From the NCBI RefSeq assembly GCF_028502605.1, contig NW_026611593.1, forward strand, positions 558,001 through 622,000: 64,000 nt of DNA, written 5' to 3'. Source of the stretch: Trichoderma breve (taxonomy: Eukaryota > Ascomycota > Sordariomycetes > Hypocreales > Hypocreaceae). The notes beneath the pieces were generated by a model. That model did no database searches. It saw only the letters and a list, made by a program, of their open reading frames with translations, and was not told where the DNA came from. The position numbers and the translations under genes were made by a program. Positions 22,451 to 33,973 of the stretch are shown piece by piece (positions within the stretch are counted from its first letter, which is position 1; every line of letters starts with the position of its first letter).

Positions 22451-22554
22451 TTTCTTTTCTTTCGTTGTAGTAGGAGTAGTTATGGTTTGACTTATATAGA
22501 TAGGTAAGTAGGGGTCATTGGTCTGTCTGTGTGTTGTATTTTTTTCTTTTCAAC

Positions 22555-23711
22555 TTAGGCGTTGTCGACCTTGATGCCCTCGCTGGACTTGATACCCTCA
22601 CTGGATGAGCCGGGCTGCTCCAGCTTAATCTCCTCGGTGGGCTTGGCGGCCTTTTGGACGTCGCGGCGCATTTGGGGGAAGTAGATTCCGGGGTGGTAGA
22701 AGGTGAGCAGAAACGTGGCGACGAGGATGAGGGAGCTGTCGAGGACGAGGAAGCTGGGCTGGTCTTGCATGATTTTGTTGCCCCAACCACCAGCCATTTC
22801 AGCGATACTATCAAGTAGTTTTGTTAGTATTATGATTTTGTATGAGAGCAAAAAGGGGGGTGTGACATACCGGTAGATGCATCGGATGAGAATGACGACG
22901 AAAGCACCGGACATGGCATAGCGGAACTTCTTAAAGTTGGCGTCATGCCAGAGCTTCCATCCATCGGTGCCCTGAGCCTCAGGACGAGCCATGTACTTCC
23001 TCACACGAACATAGTAGTCGGTGCTAAGGAAGCCAAAGACGATGAGCACGACGACCTGCAGCGCGACACCGGCGATGATGGCGCGGTTGCCGCTCTCCTG
23101 AAGCTTGCGGTTGGTCTTGCCTCCGGCAGCGGCGATGCCGCCTCCGATGGCCTGGACGATGAGGCAGCTCAGGTCGGCGGGGAGGAAGATGATTGGGTAC
23201 CAGCGCGGGGTGATGCGGGAGACGGACGGGTTGAGGTTGATGGCGATGTGCTTGAGGGTGAGGTAGATGGAGACGCAGATGAAGGTGGGCGCGAGGATGA
23301 TGGCGCAGATCTGGAGCTCGAAGGCGCCGTTGTTCCAGGGGTTAGAGTGAAGCTGGATGCGACCAATGTAGCCTATGTGAGATGTGTAAGTGAGATGTTC
23401 TCATATAGCATTTTGAGATAAAATATATATAAGATATAAATGAAAAATAAAAGAAAAGGGAGTTCGCTAAGAGGTGTATGAAGATGTGGCATGTTTTGAT
23501 AATACATACCAAGCATTTCCAACAAAAGACCGATGGAGAGGCCGATGGCATACGTATATGTCTTCTTCCATATTCCCAAACCAATAGAAGCCACCGTCAA
23601 GATACCAAAAACGATGGCGAAAAAGATGCCGGATCCAAGGTTAGGATAGTAGCCCAGCACCGTAGCCTCGACCGGGCAAGCGGGCGAAATCTCCAGACAC
23701 TCTCGCGCCAT
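22555..23711 (-). CDS. RTA1-family seven-TM membrane protein
   Basis: Exons in transcript order are 23510-23711, 22871-23372 and 22555-22807, giving 318 residues. The N-terminus MARECLEISPACPVEATVLG is followed by seven hydrophobic segments. The loop YIGRI, the helix with LAPTFICVSIYLTL, DLSCLIVQAIGGGIA, and IYRIAEMAGGWGN before the last TM are characteristic of the RTA1/RTM1 family. The tail is hydrophilic. Fungal members sit in the plasma membrane or vacuole and are linked to lipid translocation and resistance to toxic compounds; the substrate here is unknown. The second intron (22808-22870, 63 bp) is a multiple of three and free of stops, so retention would insert 21 residues before the last TM. 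Confidence 0.88.
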
Positions 23712-25546
23712 TGTGTGCGAATTGGATTATGCCACCTCTTTCACTCTATCAAGCCTCGTTTTGAGATGGGAGTATTGATTAGTAACCCTGGTTTTTTGTC
23801 CCTTCTGTCCTTCTCCCCTATGATTGGGAATATGTGTCGTCGGGTTTCGGAATCCGGAAGCGTCGGGTTCCTTTGGCGGTTTTAGTCTTCTGAACCGTAG
23901 AGGATCTGACGATGTTGACAAAAAGGCCGAGAGATTGATAAACAACCAGACGGCAACTTATCCTCCAACAGCAAGGTTGAAAGGGAAAAAAAGAAAAAGA
24001 AGGGGAAATGGTGGCAGGCTGGACTGGGGACCAATATTTACGGATTATGCAAACTCACGCATTCTAAACATGGAGTTTGAGCAAAACCCGAAATCCCAAC
24101 CAGCGAACCCCATCCACTAAGGCCAATCCTTGGCATCCATCCTTCGTCCCCTTGTTTTGCGATCCGTCAGCCTGGCGCTAGAAAAGAGCGGGAAAATACT
24201 GTAAAAGGGCAGAAAAAGGTGTCGAGCAACGCCGTGCAATTCGCCCGTTGGCCTGTCCCACACCCCCTGTTACGCGGGGATCCTCTTTTTCGTATCGATG
24301 TTCGCTTCCTTTCTCAGGCCCCAGCCCACATGGCAGCGTTGCCTCATCCGAGCAAGGCGGCTGGACAACCTTATTCAGAGAAAATATCGCTATGTGGTTT
24401 GCTGGTTCTCTTTCACACCCCCTGGCATGGCTGCAGTATCGTATCGTATCTTGTACACGTACTCCGAACAAGGCACTGAGATAGCGATCAGATTAGGTCG
24501 CTCATCCCTCCATCCCAACTCCGAGCCTGCAAATTAATCATATCGTAATCCGTGAAGCATAAACGAAGCTGATCTCCTCAAAAGGATGACTCGAAAAACG
24601 CCCGCCCGTGTGACTTTCACGTTCCTGTCAGCATCTTGAATCCGGCTCGCTCGATGCCTAAAATCCCACACTCGTTAACAGACAAATAGAATCCCATCCC
24701 CAGCCCGCGCCAACAAAACTCTCGCTCTCTAAAAAAGCAGCCACCCGCCGAGGCGAACAAAGACGCCACCCCGTCCCGTCTCACCAAATCCACAGCCCGC
24801 AAAAAAAGGCCAAGAGGCAGGCAAAAGAATGAAATACGCGTGTTTCAAACGAATCGAGGTCGTAAAGCCGCGTTAGCGCTCCCAAGCCCGTAGGAGTTCG
24901 GGTTCGGCGTAATTCAATAGTCCACCTATGGCAGCTTGAGGCGGTTGACTAAGCCAGCAGAGCGAGCGGCTCAGCGAGCTTCCGAGACGAGACGGCTCAC
25001 TTATACGCGTATATGAGGCTGATCCTTTGGAATACGATACGATGGGAAAGGACGCAATGTCCGGCTTAATAATGGGTCGGTTTGCTGCTGGGCGTCCACG
25101 TTGATACTGTACGAGTATGTAGGGCGTTTCAAGTTGAGCATTTGGTTACTCAGGTCTATGGCGTCAATATTACGCTTCCGACCACTCTTTGGTGAATATC
25201 AAATATGGAGTAAAATTTCCTTCCTACATACAGCAGATTACATCTGCATATCACATGCTGGTGAGATGGGCAATTGCTCCTCACGCAGCCCTACAGCTGA
25301 CATTTCCGGCCGGGCCATCTATCCGGCCGAAAAGATGAATCAATTCAATCAGATGTGGATTCATAATTGACAAATTATCCTTATCATCAACGCTTTGAAT
25401 TTACTTGATCTGTCATCTGTCCGTTAGTAGACAATGCAGGGCAAGTAGTACCCCATTCCAGTCCGGCCAATATTAACAGCAGGGTTATCAAGATTATCAG
25501 CTCCCTTGACCCAAAAATTAATAATCTATTTCTTTATTTTCTTCCT
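23712..25546. other. Intergenic, 1.8 kb without a supported gene
   Basis: This holds the promoter of the RTA1 gene and the 3' side of the 3-hydroxyisobutyrate dehydrogenase gene. All open frames are short and show no family motif. It contains scattered GC-rich patches at 24230-25000. No RNA gene or repeat found. Confidence 0.5.
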
Positions 25547-26905
25547 CTACTCCTCCTTTCCTCCAAGATATCTATACACGACCGAAAAGTCGCGGTCCTT
25601 GCAATCTTCACGCTGCGCCGCCTTGTCATACATGTCAAACGCCAATGTCCCCAGCTCCGTCTTAGCCTGCGCCGACTCAGCAGCAACCAGAGCCAGCCTC
25701 AGATCCTTTCTCATGAGCGATATGCCAAATCCTCCGCGGTAATCACGGCTGGCAGGCGCCGTCTCGATGACGCCCTTTACGGGGTTGTTGATCTCGCTCG
25801 GCCAGCATCTGCCCGTGCTCACATTCAGTACGTTGGCAAGCGTCTTGGGGTCCAGGCCACATCGGATGCCCAGGTTCATGGCCTCGGCTGTCGCAATGTT
25901 GTTGAGTGCTAGGAGGTAGTTGTTGGCCAGCTTTGCAGATAGACCGGCACCTTGGTCGCCGCAGTGCAGCACCTTGCGGCCCATTAGGAACAGCGTGGGC
26001 TCGACTCGAGGGAGGATGCTGGCATCGGCGCCCAGCATAAACGTCAGTGTGCCTGCTGTGGCGCCGACAACACCGCCTGACATGGGCGCATCGACAAAGG
26101 TGCCCTGTCCGGCTTCTGATACGGATTTGGCGACTTGCCGTGATGTTGTCGGGTCGATTGTTGAGCAGTCGATGAAGATTCGGTCCTTCTTTGGGAGTGA
26201 GTCTGTGAGGATGGACTCGTAGACGCCTCGAACATGCTGTGGCTCTGGCAGGCAAGTGACGACGGTGTCCTATTTGCCAAGCATGTCAGCGTATGTTCAC
26301 CCCTCCAAATTTATACATGAAATGAACGAAAGGGTGAATCCTCGGGCAAGTAACAGTAGAGAGTAAGGGCGGTATTCCACAAGATTTGACGTTTCAATTG
26401 CAATCATCCGTAGAACCACGGATGTTGGGTGCTCTTCACAATCTAAGCTCAATCCCGATCATAGCCGGGACAGCAAAGATGATCCCTTCGGCATCAACGA
26501 CAAAACACGTAGCAAGGGACATCACCAACACTCATTAACAAAACTTACAGCCGTCTTAGAAGCGTCGTGCGCGCTCGCCGCAATCTCAACAGCAGCCCCC
26601 GATGACGCAGCCTTCATCTCTGCCGAAAGACCCTCCAAAGCCGTCGGGTTGACGTCGAAGATGGAGACCTTGTCTGTAGGCTTCAGCTTGGACTGAAGGT
26701 TCTTGGCCATTTGGTAGCCCTATTGAACTCATTGTTAGATATAACCATCCATCTCATATGAAAGCATTCTTAAAAAAAAGCTGAGAAGCATGAATCTCAC
26801 CATCTGGCCCAAACCGATGAAGGCATAGTTGTCAAGCCTCCTTGATGTACTCGCAAACCCCCTCCTCTGCACTAAGCTCCCCAGACGTGTAGCCGCGACT
26901 CTCAT
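25547..26905 (-). CDS. 3-hydroxyisobutyrate dehydrogenase, mitochondrial
   Basis: Exons in transcript order are 26801-26905, 26549-26719 and 25547-26269, giving 332 residues, the usual size. The start MRVAATRLGSLVQRRGFAST is an arginine/serine-rich mitochondrial presequence; an upstream in-frame extension exists but lacks this character. The NAD loop IGLGQMGYQMA spans the first splice junction, the substrate motif DAPMSGGVVGATAGTL is in exon 3, and the catalytic lysine is in AKLANNYLLALNN (about residue 204). The enzyme oxidises 3-hydroxyisobutyrate to methylmalonate semialdehyde in valine breakdown. Intron 2 is 278 bp or so, long for this genome. The protein does not carry a peroxisomal signal (ends GGKEE). 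Confidence 0.93.
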
Positions 26906-28370
26906 ATTGGGTAATTGGAAGCAATCAATCTCCTGCCGATAGCTACACAAAAACGAAACAGAAAAGAAAAAGAATGAGAGAGAGAAGCTGCTATAGCCGA
27001 GAATGCAGGGTAAAGGTAAAGCTTCCTTCCAATGGCCGAGGAGATCCGACCTAGGACGTGTGGGGGTGGATACATTCCCCCGCGAAAGCCGCACATTGCC
27101 GGTGCCAGCCATTTCTGGGGGAATTGGCTACCAGGGTGTTACTTGGGCTGGTGGGTGGTGCAGCCGCTTACTCGGATGTCGACGGTAAGTATTGAGGCGA
27201 CACCGGAGGAGATGAGCTTACTTACACTTGGTCGGACAAGAGACGTAAGAAGAAGCACTTTAGATGCGATGAAATAGAGGACAGGAGGTCATGACATGGC
27301 ACTTTAATTGATAGGTATCTGTATATGAATTTATATATGTATGTGTTTATTAACCTTGCAGATTACATTTCCGATAAGCATCAAAGCCGACATAGATAAG
27401 CCTATTGGGAAATCATGGGCATTGCGATTTCATTTTAAAATATGGTAGGGATGAGATTGGTACTCGACATGAAACTTACAGAAAGATATCCTTCCCCAGC
27501 CTAAGAACTGATCAGATACCGTAACAATATACAGGCAACTACCCGGATTCTCATCGCCATCGTAACTGAACGACATTACCTGCTAGACTTCATATCGGCG
27601 CACTGCAGACCTCACCTCAGACCGGCCAGAGTACCACAAATCTCGTCACACACGAGCACCACCATACCTGATGTGAGATTTTCATTTCGTTTTAATTCTG
27701 TATTACACTGCCCATCAGCTCAGATTGTCCGTCTCCCTCCCCTCCCTCCATAACTCCAGGTATTCCCCCCCTCCACTCCACCATACATGTGAACCACAGC
27801 ACTTCATGGACAAGACTCTGACAAAAAAAAAAAGCCAAAATCATCCAACACTCGTCGTCATACTCAGCTCCGAGACAGAACATGGCAAAAAAGCCATCAA
27901 TGTTTCTTTCTTTCCCTTCTTCTTCCTCCTTCTTGAAAAAAGATTATCATCCCCGCCACAAAAACCCATCGCGTAAACCAGTCACACATCGCGAAATGAC
28001 TCTAGTAAACCCTTCAGGTTTGCAACGGGGACTGTTAAAAAAATAGGTGCTATGTCCAATGAAAGAGGGAAAATCTCGCACACGCAAAAAGAAAAGAGAG
28101 AGAAGAGAGAAGAGAGAGAAGAAAAATAAAGGGCGAGAAATATGTTTCGGTTTTGGGAGGGTAAAACGTCGCCTCCCTGAGTTGTAAAAAGAAAAGATAA
28201 TCACAGATTAAAAATGACAGAAAGACAAAGGGGAAGGATAATAAAAGCAAAAACCGCGCCATCCCAATCCTCATTCAGCCGCCATAAAAGATCAGTTACT
28301 TTCCCTTCAAGGTCAGATTTTACGCAACATAACATAACGACACACACGGCTGCAAGCCTCTTTGTATCAT
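26906..28370. other. Intergenic, dehydrogenase promoter and Bqt4-like 3' region
   Basis: The left half is the promoter and 5' leader of the dehydrogenase. The right half is the 3' region of the Bqt4-like gene. A purine-only tract of GA repeats lies at about 28087-28135 (minus strand CT-rich). No gene seen. Confidence 0.5.
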
Positions 28371-29724
28371 TTATAGGAAGTTTGCAAGCCACGGCACAAG
28401 TGCTCTGCGAAACGGTTAGTACATCGAACTGCAAAATAGGGGGATGTTAAGAGAAAACGTACCCAACTGCAACTGTTGCGCCAATGCCAAACAATGCCCT
28501 CTTCTGTATCCTGCCCTTGCGGACCTCGACTTCGGTCTTGATCTTCTTTGAGCGGGGCGCTTCCTCAGTCTTGTCGCCTTCGGCAGCCTCGTCGTCCTCT
28601 TCGCCGGTGTCGGTGGCCTTCCGCTTGTTCTTTGGCGTGCTCTTGGGGGTGGGCTTGTTCTGAGCCCCTTCCTCCTCTTCAGCGGCTTCCTCCTCTGCCT
28701 TCTCGGCCTCTTCCTTGTCCTTCTCAACCATGGCCTTGGCGGTAGCCATCATCTCCGCAATCTGCTCAGGACTCGGGGGCTGGCCCGCCGTGAATGGGAG
28801 GGCATCTGTCTTGCTGCTAACCTCAGCCTTGGCAATGGCGGGCTCAAAGTCAGTTGACTTTAAGGCGGACTCCTCCGCCTCCTCCGTGATCTCGCTCGGG
28901 GCCGGTGTGATCTCGGCAGCCTCGGCCTTGGATCTGGTGTTGCGCTTTCGACGAGGAGAAGCAGTTGTGCGTCTGGTGGCACTGGTCTTGGTTGGGCTGG
29001 CCGAACGACGGCCGCGAGTTCGGGTCGTCGGAGTAGTGGCCGGGCTCAACTGCGTGGGCGCCTTGAGACGATCGAACTTGGGTGGCGCAGTGATGGTCTT
29101 GGGCGAGGCATCAGCCGGCTGGGTGGTGGAAATCTTTGCGGAATCCAGCAGGGCCTGGATCCAGATGCTAATGTTGTACTCTTCGGCGAGGGCCAGGGCG
29201 GCTTCCGGGGGGATCCAGATGTTGCCAGCCGTCTCTTCGGGGCTCGTGGTGGGCTGAGCCTTGATGAACTTACGCTCTGCCTCCTCCTCCGCGGCAGCCG
29301 CGTAGGGAAAGGTGGCCTTGAACATGCCCGTCGCCGAGATGTAGCCATCAAAGCTGCGGCGCATCAAAAAGTAGCTGTTGGGGCTAGACTTGAAAATGCC
29401 AGACACGATGCCCTTGGGCAGGGGCGCGCGCAGATGTGCGTAGTCGAAGAAGCCCAAGGCACCGGCCTCGGCCTCATCGCTGCCCACCATCTTGGGCGTC
29501 AGCTTGGTCTGGCCGAGACGGCGGCGCGACACGAGTTCCGAGTCTGCAGCATTCCGCGTCAGTGGTGATTCGGGCGCATTGGCGACAGTGCAGAGCGCAA
29601 AAGGGTGACCAAGTCGCTGAAAAAGAATCAATGATGGAAAGGCAATTTACTTACACGGAGGGACATCGTCGATGAGCAGCGGATTCCGCTTGGCCGGCAG
29701 CGATCTTCCTGCAGCGGGGGCCAT
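28371..29724 (-). CDS. Bqt4-like APSES/KilA-N nuclear-membrane protein
   Basis: Exons in transcript order are 29655-29724, 28463-29543 and 28371-28404, giving 394 residues. Residues about 50-150 form a KilA-N/APSES-type DNA-binding fold, with [19 protein letters not shown] and [19 protein letters not shown]. The middle is basic, with [16 protein letters not shown], and the following part is acidic. A tiny last exon was found by a TACTAAC branch site followed by TTTCGCAG; it turns the C-terminus into [23 protein letters not shown], a single membrane anchor. Fission yeast Bqt4 has this layout and tethers telomeres to the inner nuclear membrane. The gene is not a typical StuA/MBP1 regulator because of the anchor. 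Confidence 0.87.
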
Positions 29725-31295
29725 TGTGTGATTTCCTCTTTGGGGCGTGCAAGGAAACAGATAAGGCTTATGTGTCGCGGCGCAAAGCGTGTCGATGGAG
29801 CCAGTCGAAACCGAAAAGCAACTCCTTACAGGCGACTAGAGGCGGCGCAAGACAATTAGGCGCGCGGAAACGGATAGTTTGGGTCGCAGAGGCGGCGAGT
29901 CTTTGTGGTTCGCGCACGAACGAGCTTCGCATGCAAAAACAACGAATTTCTGGCGATGGGCGGCGCGTCGGGCTTAAACAAGGCCAATGCACCGCAGAAA
30001 AAAGCGGACAAGATGATGCGGTCTCGACCGGGAAGCGCCTGGGCGACGGGCCTTGACGAGAAACGCAGCAGACGAGGCCTGGAAGGGAGATTGTGCTGTG
30101 CTTTCGGCGGGCTAGCAAATGAAAAAGGGTGAAGAGAAAGATTCACTCGCGATGGTGGGCGAAGAGTCGCGCAAATTGCTGGGAGCGCCTGATGTGGCCT
30201 GGTCTTTGCGGAGGCATATGTACATGGTACCACTTTTTTGCTAGCCGGGTACTTTGCGCTTGCTTCTGCGCTTTTGGCTTTTGGGGGGAACTGAGGAACT
30301 GAGGGACCCCCCCAAAGCCCCCGAAGGAGTAGGGCCCTGTAGGGGTCTGGTTCCGTGGTCCCTCTTTGAGAACACGGTAGCGTCGAGTTCGAGCGCCCAA
30401 CAGACGCAGCCGTTGCCGCTAAAAGGGTCCCAGCCAGCTGCCGAATTCAATTGATCCCTGTTCAAGTGCTAATGGAAACTGGCCTTGGCTGTATGTGGTC
30501 AATTGGCGGCTCAACTGCAGTGTAGCATTCTGCCGGCATTGTACAGTAGAGTACGGAGTACGTGCAGCTTGGTACTAACTTAAGGTCAGGTGTTTCCTCA
30601 ACTGCAAGTACCAGAATCCCCGATTTCTTAGCACCCAGAAGTACTCGTACCCTACACTTATCTGTTCACAACTCAATGGATGGAGGCTTTAACCTCTGAC
30701 AGCCGGGCCCTAGCGCTCAGCAATAGCTCCGGCTTGCCGCCACATTACCTCCATGGTTACCGATAAATACGGAGTACCGTAAAAAACAACAACAAAACAA
30801 CACCAAAGAAAAAGTCTGCTGCTAACACGGGCCGTTACTGCGGTACCCCTAATTTCACCGGCGCAATAGCGTGCCCTTGGTGTACCGCGCTAGTGCTTGG
30901 CAATAAATCACTTGACAACCCAGCAGAATCCCGTCGACCGTCTACAGGGTTCCATCCAATGCTGCTTGGAGGTCTGCTCCGTATTAGTCTCTAGTGCCCT
31001 CCGTTCTATTTTACCCCTTTGCACACTCAGCAACGACGCCCGACCCCTGACCGGACCGGATTACCAGCACCATGTCGTTGATCCAATCATGCATCGCCAT
31101 AGCCCCGACCCCCACCAGCAACCCGCTGCCCCTCCATGGCTCTGCTATCCCGCCTTCTGACCACTTGACCGACTTGGCTGCTATGTTTTCCAAATCTCTC
31201 CTTTCGATCCATCAGCAGTGTGAATAGCATCATCTGGACCTTCTTCCCTTTGTCTGCTCTTTTTCCGGCCGGTTTTCGACCCCCCCGACGTTATA
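29725..31295. promoter_or_regulatory. Divergent promoter region, Bqt4-like / RhoGDI
   Basis: No gene in 1.57 kb. It contains two copies of the nonamer TACGGAGTA (30552-30560 and 30768-30776) and an A/C-rich patch near 30780-30810. A pyrimidine-rich leader precedes the RhoGDI start. Several GTAC words cluster around 30540-30660. Confidence 0.4.
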
Positions 31296-32355
31296 ATGGC
31301 TTCTCACGATGATGATACCATGCCCGAGGAGACTCAGGGCTACAAGCTCTCTCAGCCTAAGCAGAGCTTGGCCGAGTACAACCAGATGGGTATGTAGCTG
31401 TTGGTTAAAAGCTTTCCCTAGGGCAGCACGGACAAAGATGTGTGCAAGTAGAGCTTTGGATTGGTTGCGTTGTATATGTTGGTCGTGAAAGCCGACTGAA
31501 ACAGATCCGTCAACGCGGATATACTTGATAAGCTTGGGCCTCCTTTCCGACCAACATCTGTTGTTGGGTGTTTGTGTTTGGACGAGAGCTCGTTCTAAAG
31601 CTTCCATCTAGAGTCTTTGCTTGACATCTGGCCCGTCCACATTCCTTTCCTTCACGTGCTGTCCCGCCACTGCAGCTGTCGTCCCGTTGTCACCCAACTG
31701 ACAGTTGTACCCCAGATGCCGGTGATGAGTCCCTCCAGCGATACAAGCAGTCCCTTGGCCTCGGCGGTGGCAAGGACATCTCCGATCCTTCTGACCCCCG
31801 AGTCTGCATTATCAAGTCACTCACCATGGACTCGCCCGGCCGCGCTCCCGAAGTGATCAAACTCGAGAGACCAGAAGACCAAGCAAAACTTAAGGAGGGG
31901 TTCAAGATCAAGGAGGGAGTCAAATTCACCATGAGCGCCGAGTTCAAGGTCCAGCACGAGATCCTGAGCGGCCTGCACTATGTTCAGGTCATTAAGAAAC
32001 ATGGACTTAAGGTGTCCAAGGACTCAGAAATGATTGTTAGTAATATACCGGTCGTCAATTGGGCTGTTGCAAGATCAAAGCACTAATGACCTATATAGGG
32101 AAGCTATGCACCCAACACTGAGAACCAGCAAACCTACGTTAAAAAATGTAAGTGTTCCGCCGTCACGTGAACTGTGAAGATTGGCATTTTGACTTACAAC
32201 TTCCTACAGTCCATGAGGAGGAGGCTCCCTCTGGAATGCTCGCCCGTGGCAAGTACGACGCCATCTCCAGCTTCGTCGATGATGACAAAAAGAAGCACCT
32301 CGAGTTTGAGTGGAAATTCGAAATCGTCAAGGATTGGCCAGAGAACAAGAAATAA
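31296..32355 (+). CDS. rdi1: Rho GDP-dissociation inhibitor
   Basis: Exons 31296-31389, 31716-32035, 32099-32147 and 32210-32355 encode 202 residues, matching yeast Rdi1 (202). The acidic flexible N-terminus (MASHDDDTMPEETQGYKLSQ) is followed by the immunoglobulin-like prenyl-binding domain with DESLQRYKQSLG, IKEGVKFTMSAEFKVQHEIL and GLHYVQVIKKHGLKV. The C-terminus carries EEAPSGMLARGKYDAISSFV and FEWKFEIVKDWP, both conserved. The protein holds prenylated Rho/Cdc42/Rac GTPases in the cytosol. The first intron is 326 bp and interrupts codon 32. The second donor is GTTAGT, less common, but it is the only one that restores MIGSYAPN. It converges with the phosphatase gene. Confidence 0.96.
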
Positions 32356-32713
32356 GTATTGGAAGCGGACTGCCCTTTTTATTCATTCGTTTAATCATGC
32401 CCCTCCTACCTTCCCCATCTCACGACATGAGATATCTGATTATTAAAAACACATCACCATCCACGTGCAAGATGCGAAACCGCGGTTTCCTAATGCACAC
32501 AAACATTGGATAGCATACATTGGATAGCATACATTTTGAGCAAGCAAAAATAAACAGCATTTCGATGTTGTGACCGTTGCCTTTATGTTTTAGCATAGCC
32601 CGCAATTCTATATCATGACAAAGCTCTGTACGACTGGTTGCACTGTACATTGATTGATACATGTTCATGATGACGTCCATACGATCCAACTTTGGCACGT
32701 CTTTCTCGCTCTG
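32356..32713. repeat. Convergent 3' intergenic with 14-bp tandem duplication
   Basis: Between two convergent genes, ACATTGGATAGCAT is present twice in tandem at 32503-32530. No other feature recognised. Confidence 0.6.
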
Positions 32714-33973
32714 TTATAAGAAGTAATCGGGGAGCGAATTTCCGTCCGCCGTCTTCTCCATACCCTGCTGCATATCCTTGTGCTGGTCATTCTCCGGTGC
32801 CGCTGCAAATACGTTGAAGAACCGCTCGCCCTGCGTATTGACCTCCAGTACACTGGCCATGTTGCCGCACCGGTAGCAATAATTCGGCGCGCTCCACACG
32901 GTACTTAGGCGGTCATCGTAGAGCACTTGGAAGCCCTCCTGACAGAGCTGGTGGGCCCGGAGGATGTGTGACATGTTGTTGACGGCCAAGAACTTCTTGA
33001 CCACCTGCGCGCCAAAGGTATAGCCCGCGCCGCGGGGTGAAAGTGAAAATTCGTCTCGGTCGGGATCCGGGTCGGACCACACGAGATCGGCCATGGGCCC
33101 TTCGTGTGGAATTTCTCTGAAGCGATCTATGATTTTGATTTGGTCGATGGAGTGTATAGAGGGCGAGAGACCTGTCGCATTAATGTTGAGCACTTGGATT
33201 TATGGTCATAGTGGGGTTGTAAGCTTTGAACCAGGGACCTACCTCCGTGGACGCAGAAAATCTGGTTGTCGATGACGACACTTAGGGTCAAGAAATCGAA
33301 CATGTCTGTAAAGTAGTGCCACACGTTGGCGTTGCCATATTTGCGCGAGCACTCGGTGTAGAATCCGTACGACTGCGTAACGCCGCGCGACTCGTGGTTA
33401 CCGCGGATTAGGTGCACGCGTTCGGGGTATCGGAGCTTTAAGCACACGAGTAGCGATATTGTCTCGACGCTGAACATGCCACGATCAACGTAGTCGCCTG
33501 CAGGTATTCCAAGACTCTGTCAACACCACAAATTCCACGAGCGAGGAGGCACGCAATAGCATGCGTATGCACATGCATGTGCACTAACGTATGCGCATGT
33601 ATAGACATTAAATTTGGAGGAGACGGACCTAGGAATAGGTAGTTGGTGTCAGGGCAGTAGCCGCCGATTCTGAATATCTCGATGAGGTCGTAGAACTGGC
33701 CGTGGATGTCGCCGACAACGGTGATTGGGGCCTTGACGTGGACGACGTTGCTCTCGCGCATGAGGAGCTCCTTTGTCTTGGCACATACTGCCTCGATGAC
33801 GGACTCGGCCAGGAGTTCCTTTTTGTAGAGGCGCGAGATGCACTCGTCTAGATCGACGGAGGCTGGATGCCATGATATTGTTAGGCTTACTGTTGTGACC
33901 ACAGAGAGGAGAGACTGCACAAGGGACATGTGACAGGAAGACAGCAGCCAAACTCACATGGTAACGACGGCAT
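32714..33973 (-). CDS. ppg1: PP2A-like Ser/Thr protein phosphatase Ppg1
   Basis: Exons in transcript order are 33958-33973, 33629-33862, 33243-33497 and 32714-33171, giving 320 residues. The PPP catalytic signatures are present: GDIHGQF, GDYVDRG (split by intron 2), RGNHES, and the late HQLCQEGF and [11 protein letters not shown]. The start of the mature sequence ([20 protein letters not shown]) and [20 protein letters not shown] match the Ppg1 branch rather than PP2A, PP4 or Sit4. The protein ends in DYFL, the terminal motif of methylated PP2A-type phosphatases. Ppg1 proteins act in cell-wall and filamentation control and in mitophagy in yeasts and moulds. The first exon is only 16 nt. Confidence 0.92.

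Noticed and set aside
26906..27112. N-terminal extension of 3-hydroxyisobutyrate dehydrogenase
   Set aside because: The extra residues are phenylalanine/serine-rich and unlike a presequence; the ATG at 26905 begins a typical mitochondrial signal.
27692..28274. Overlapping short frames with hydrophobic stretches
   Set aside because: They arise from AG- and CT-rich low-complexity sequence in a 3' region and match no family that I know.
28715..29257. Plus-strand open frame of 180 codons opposite the Bqt4-like gene
   Set aside because: It is the complement of the conserved APSES/KilA-N exon and has no family motif.
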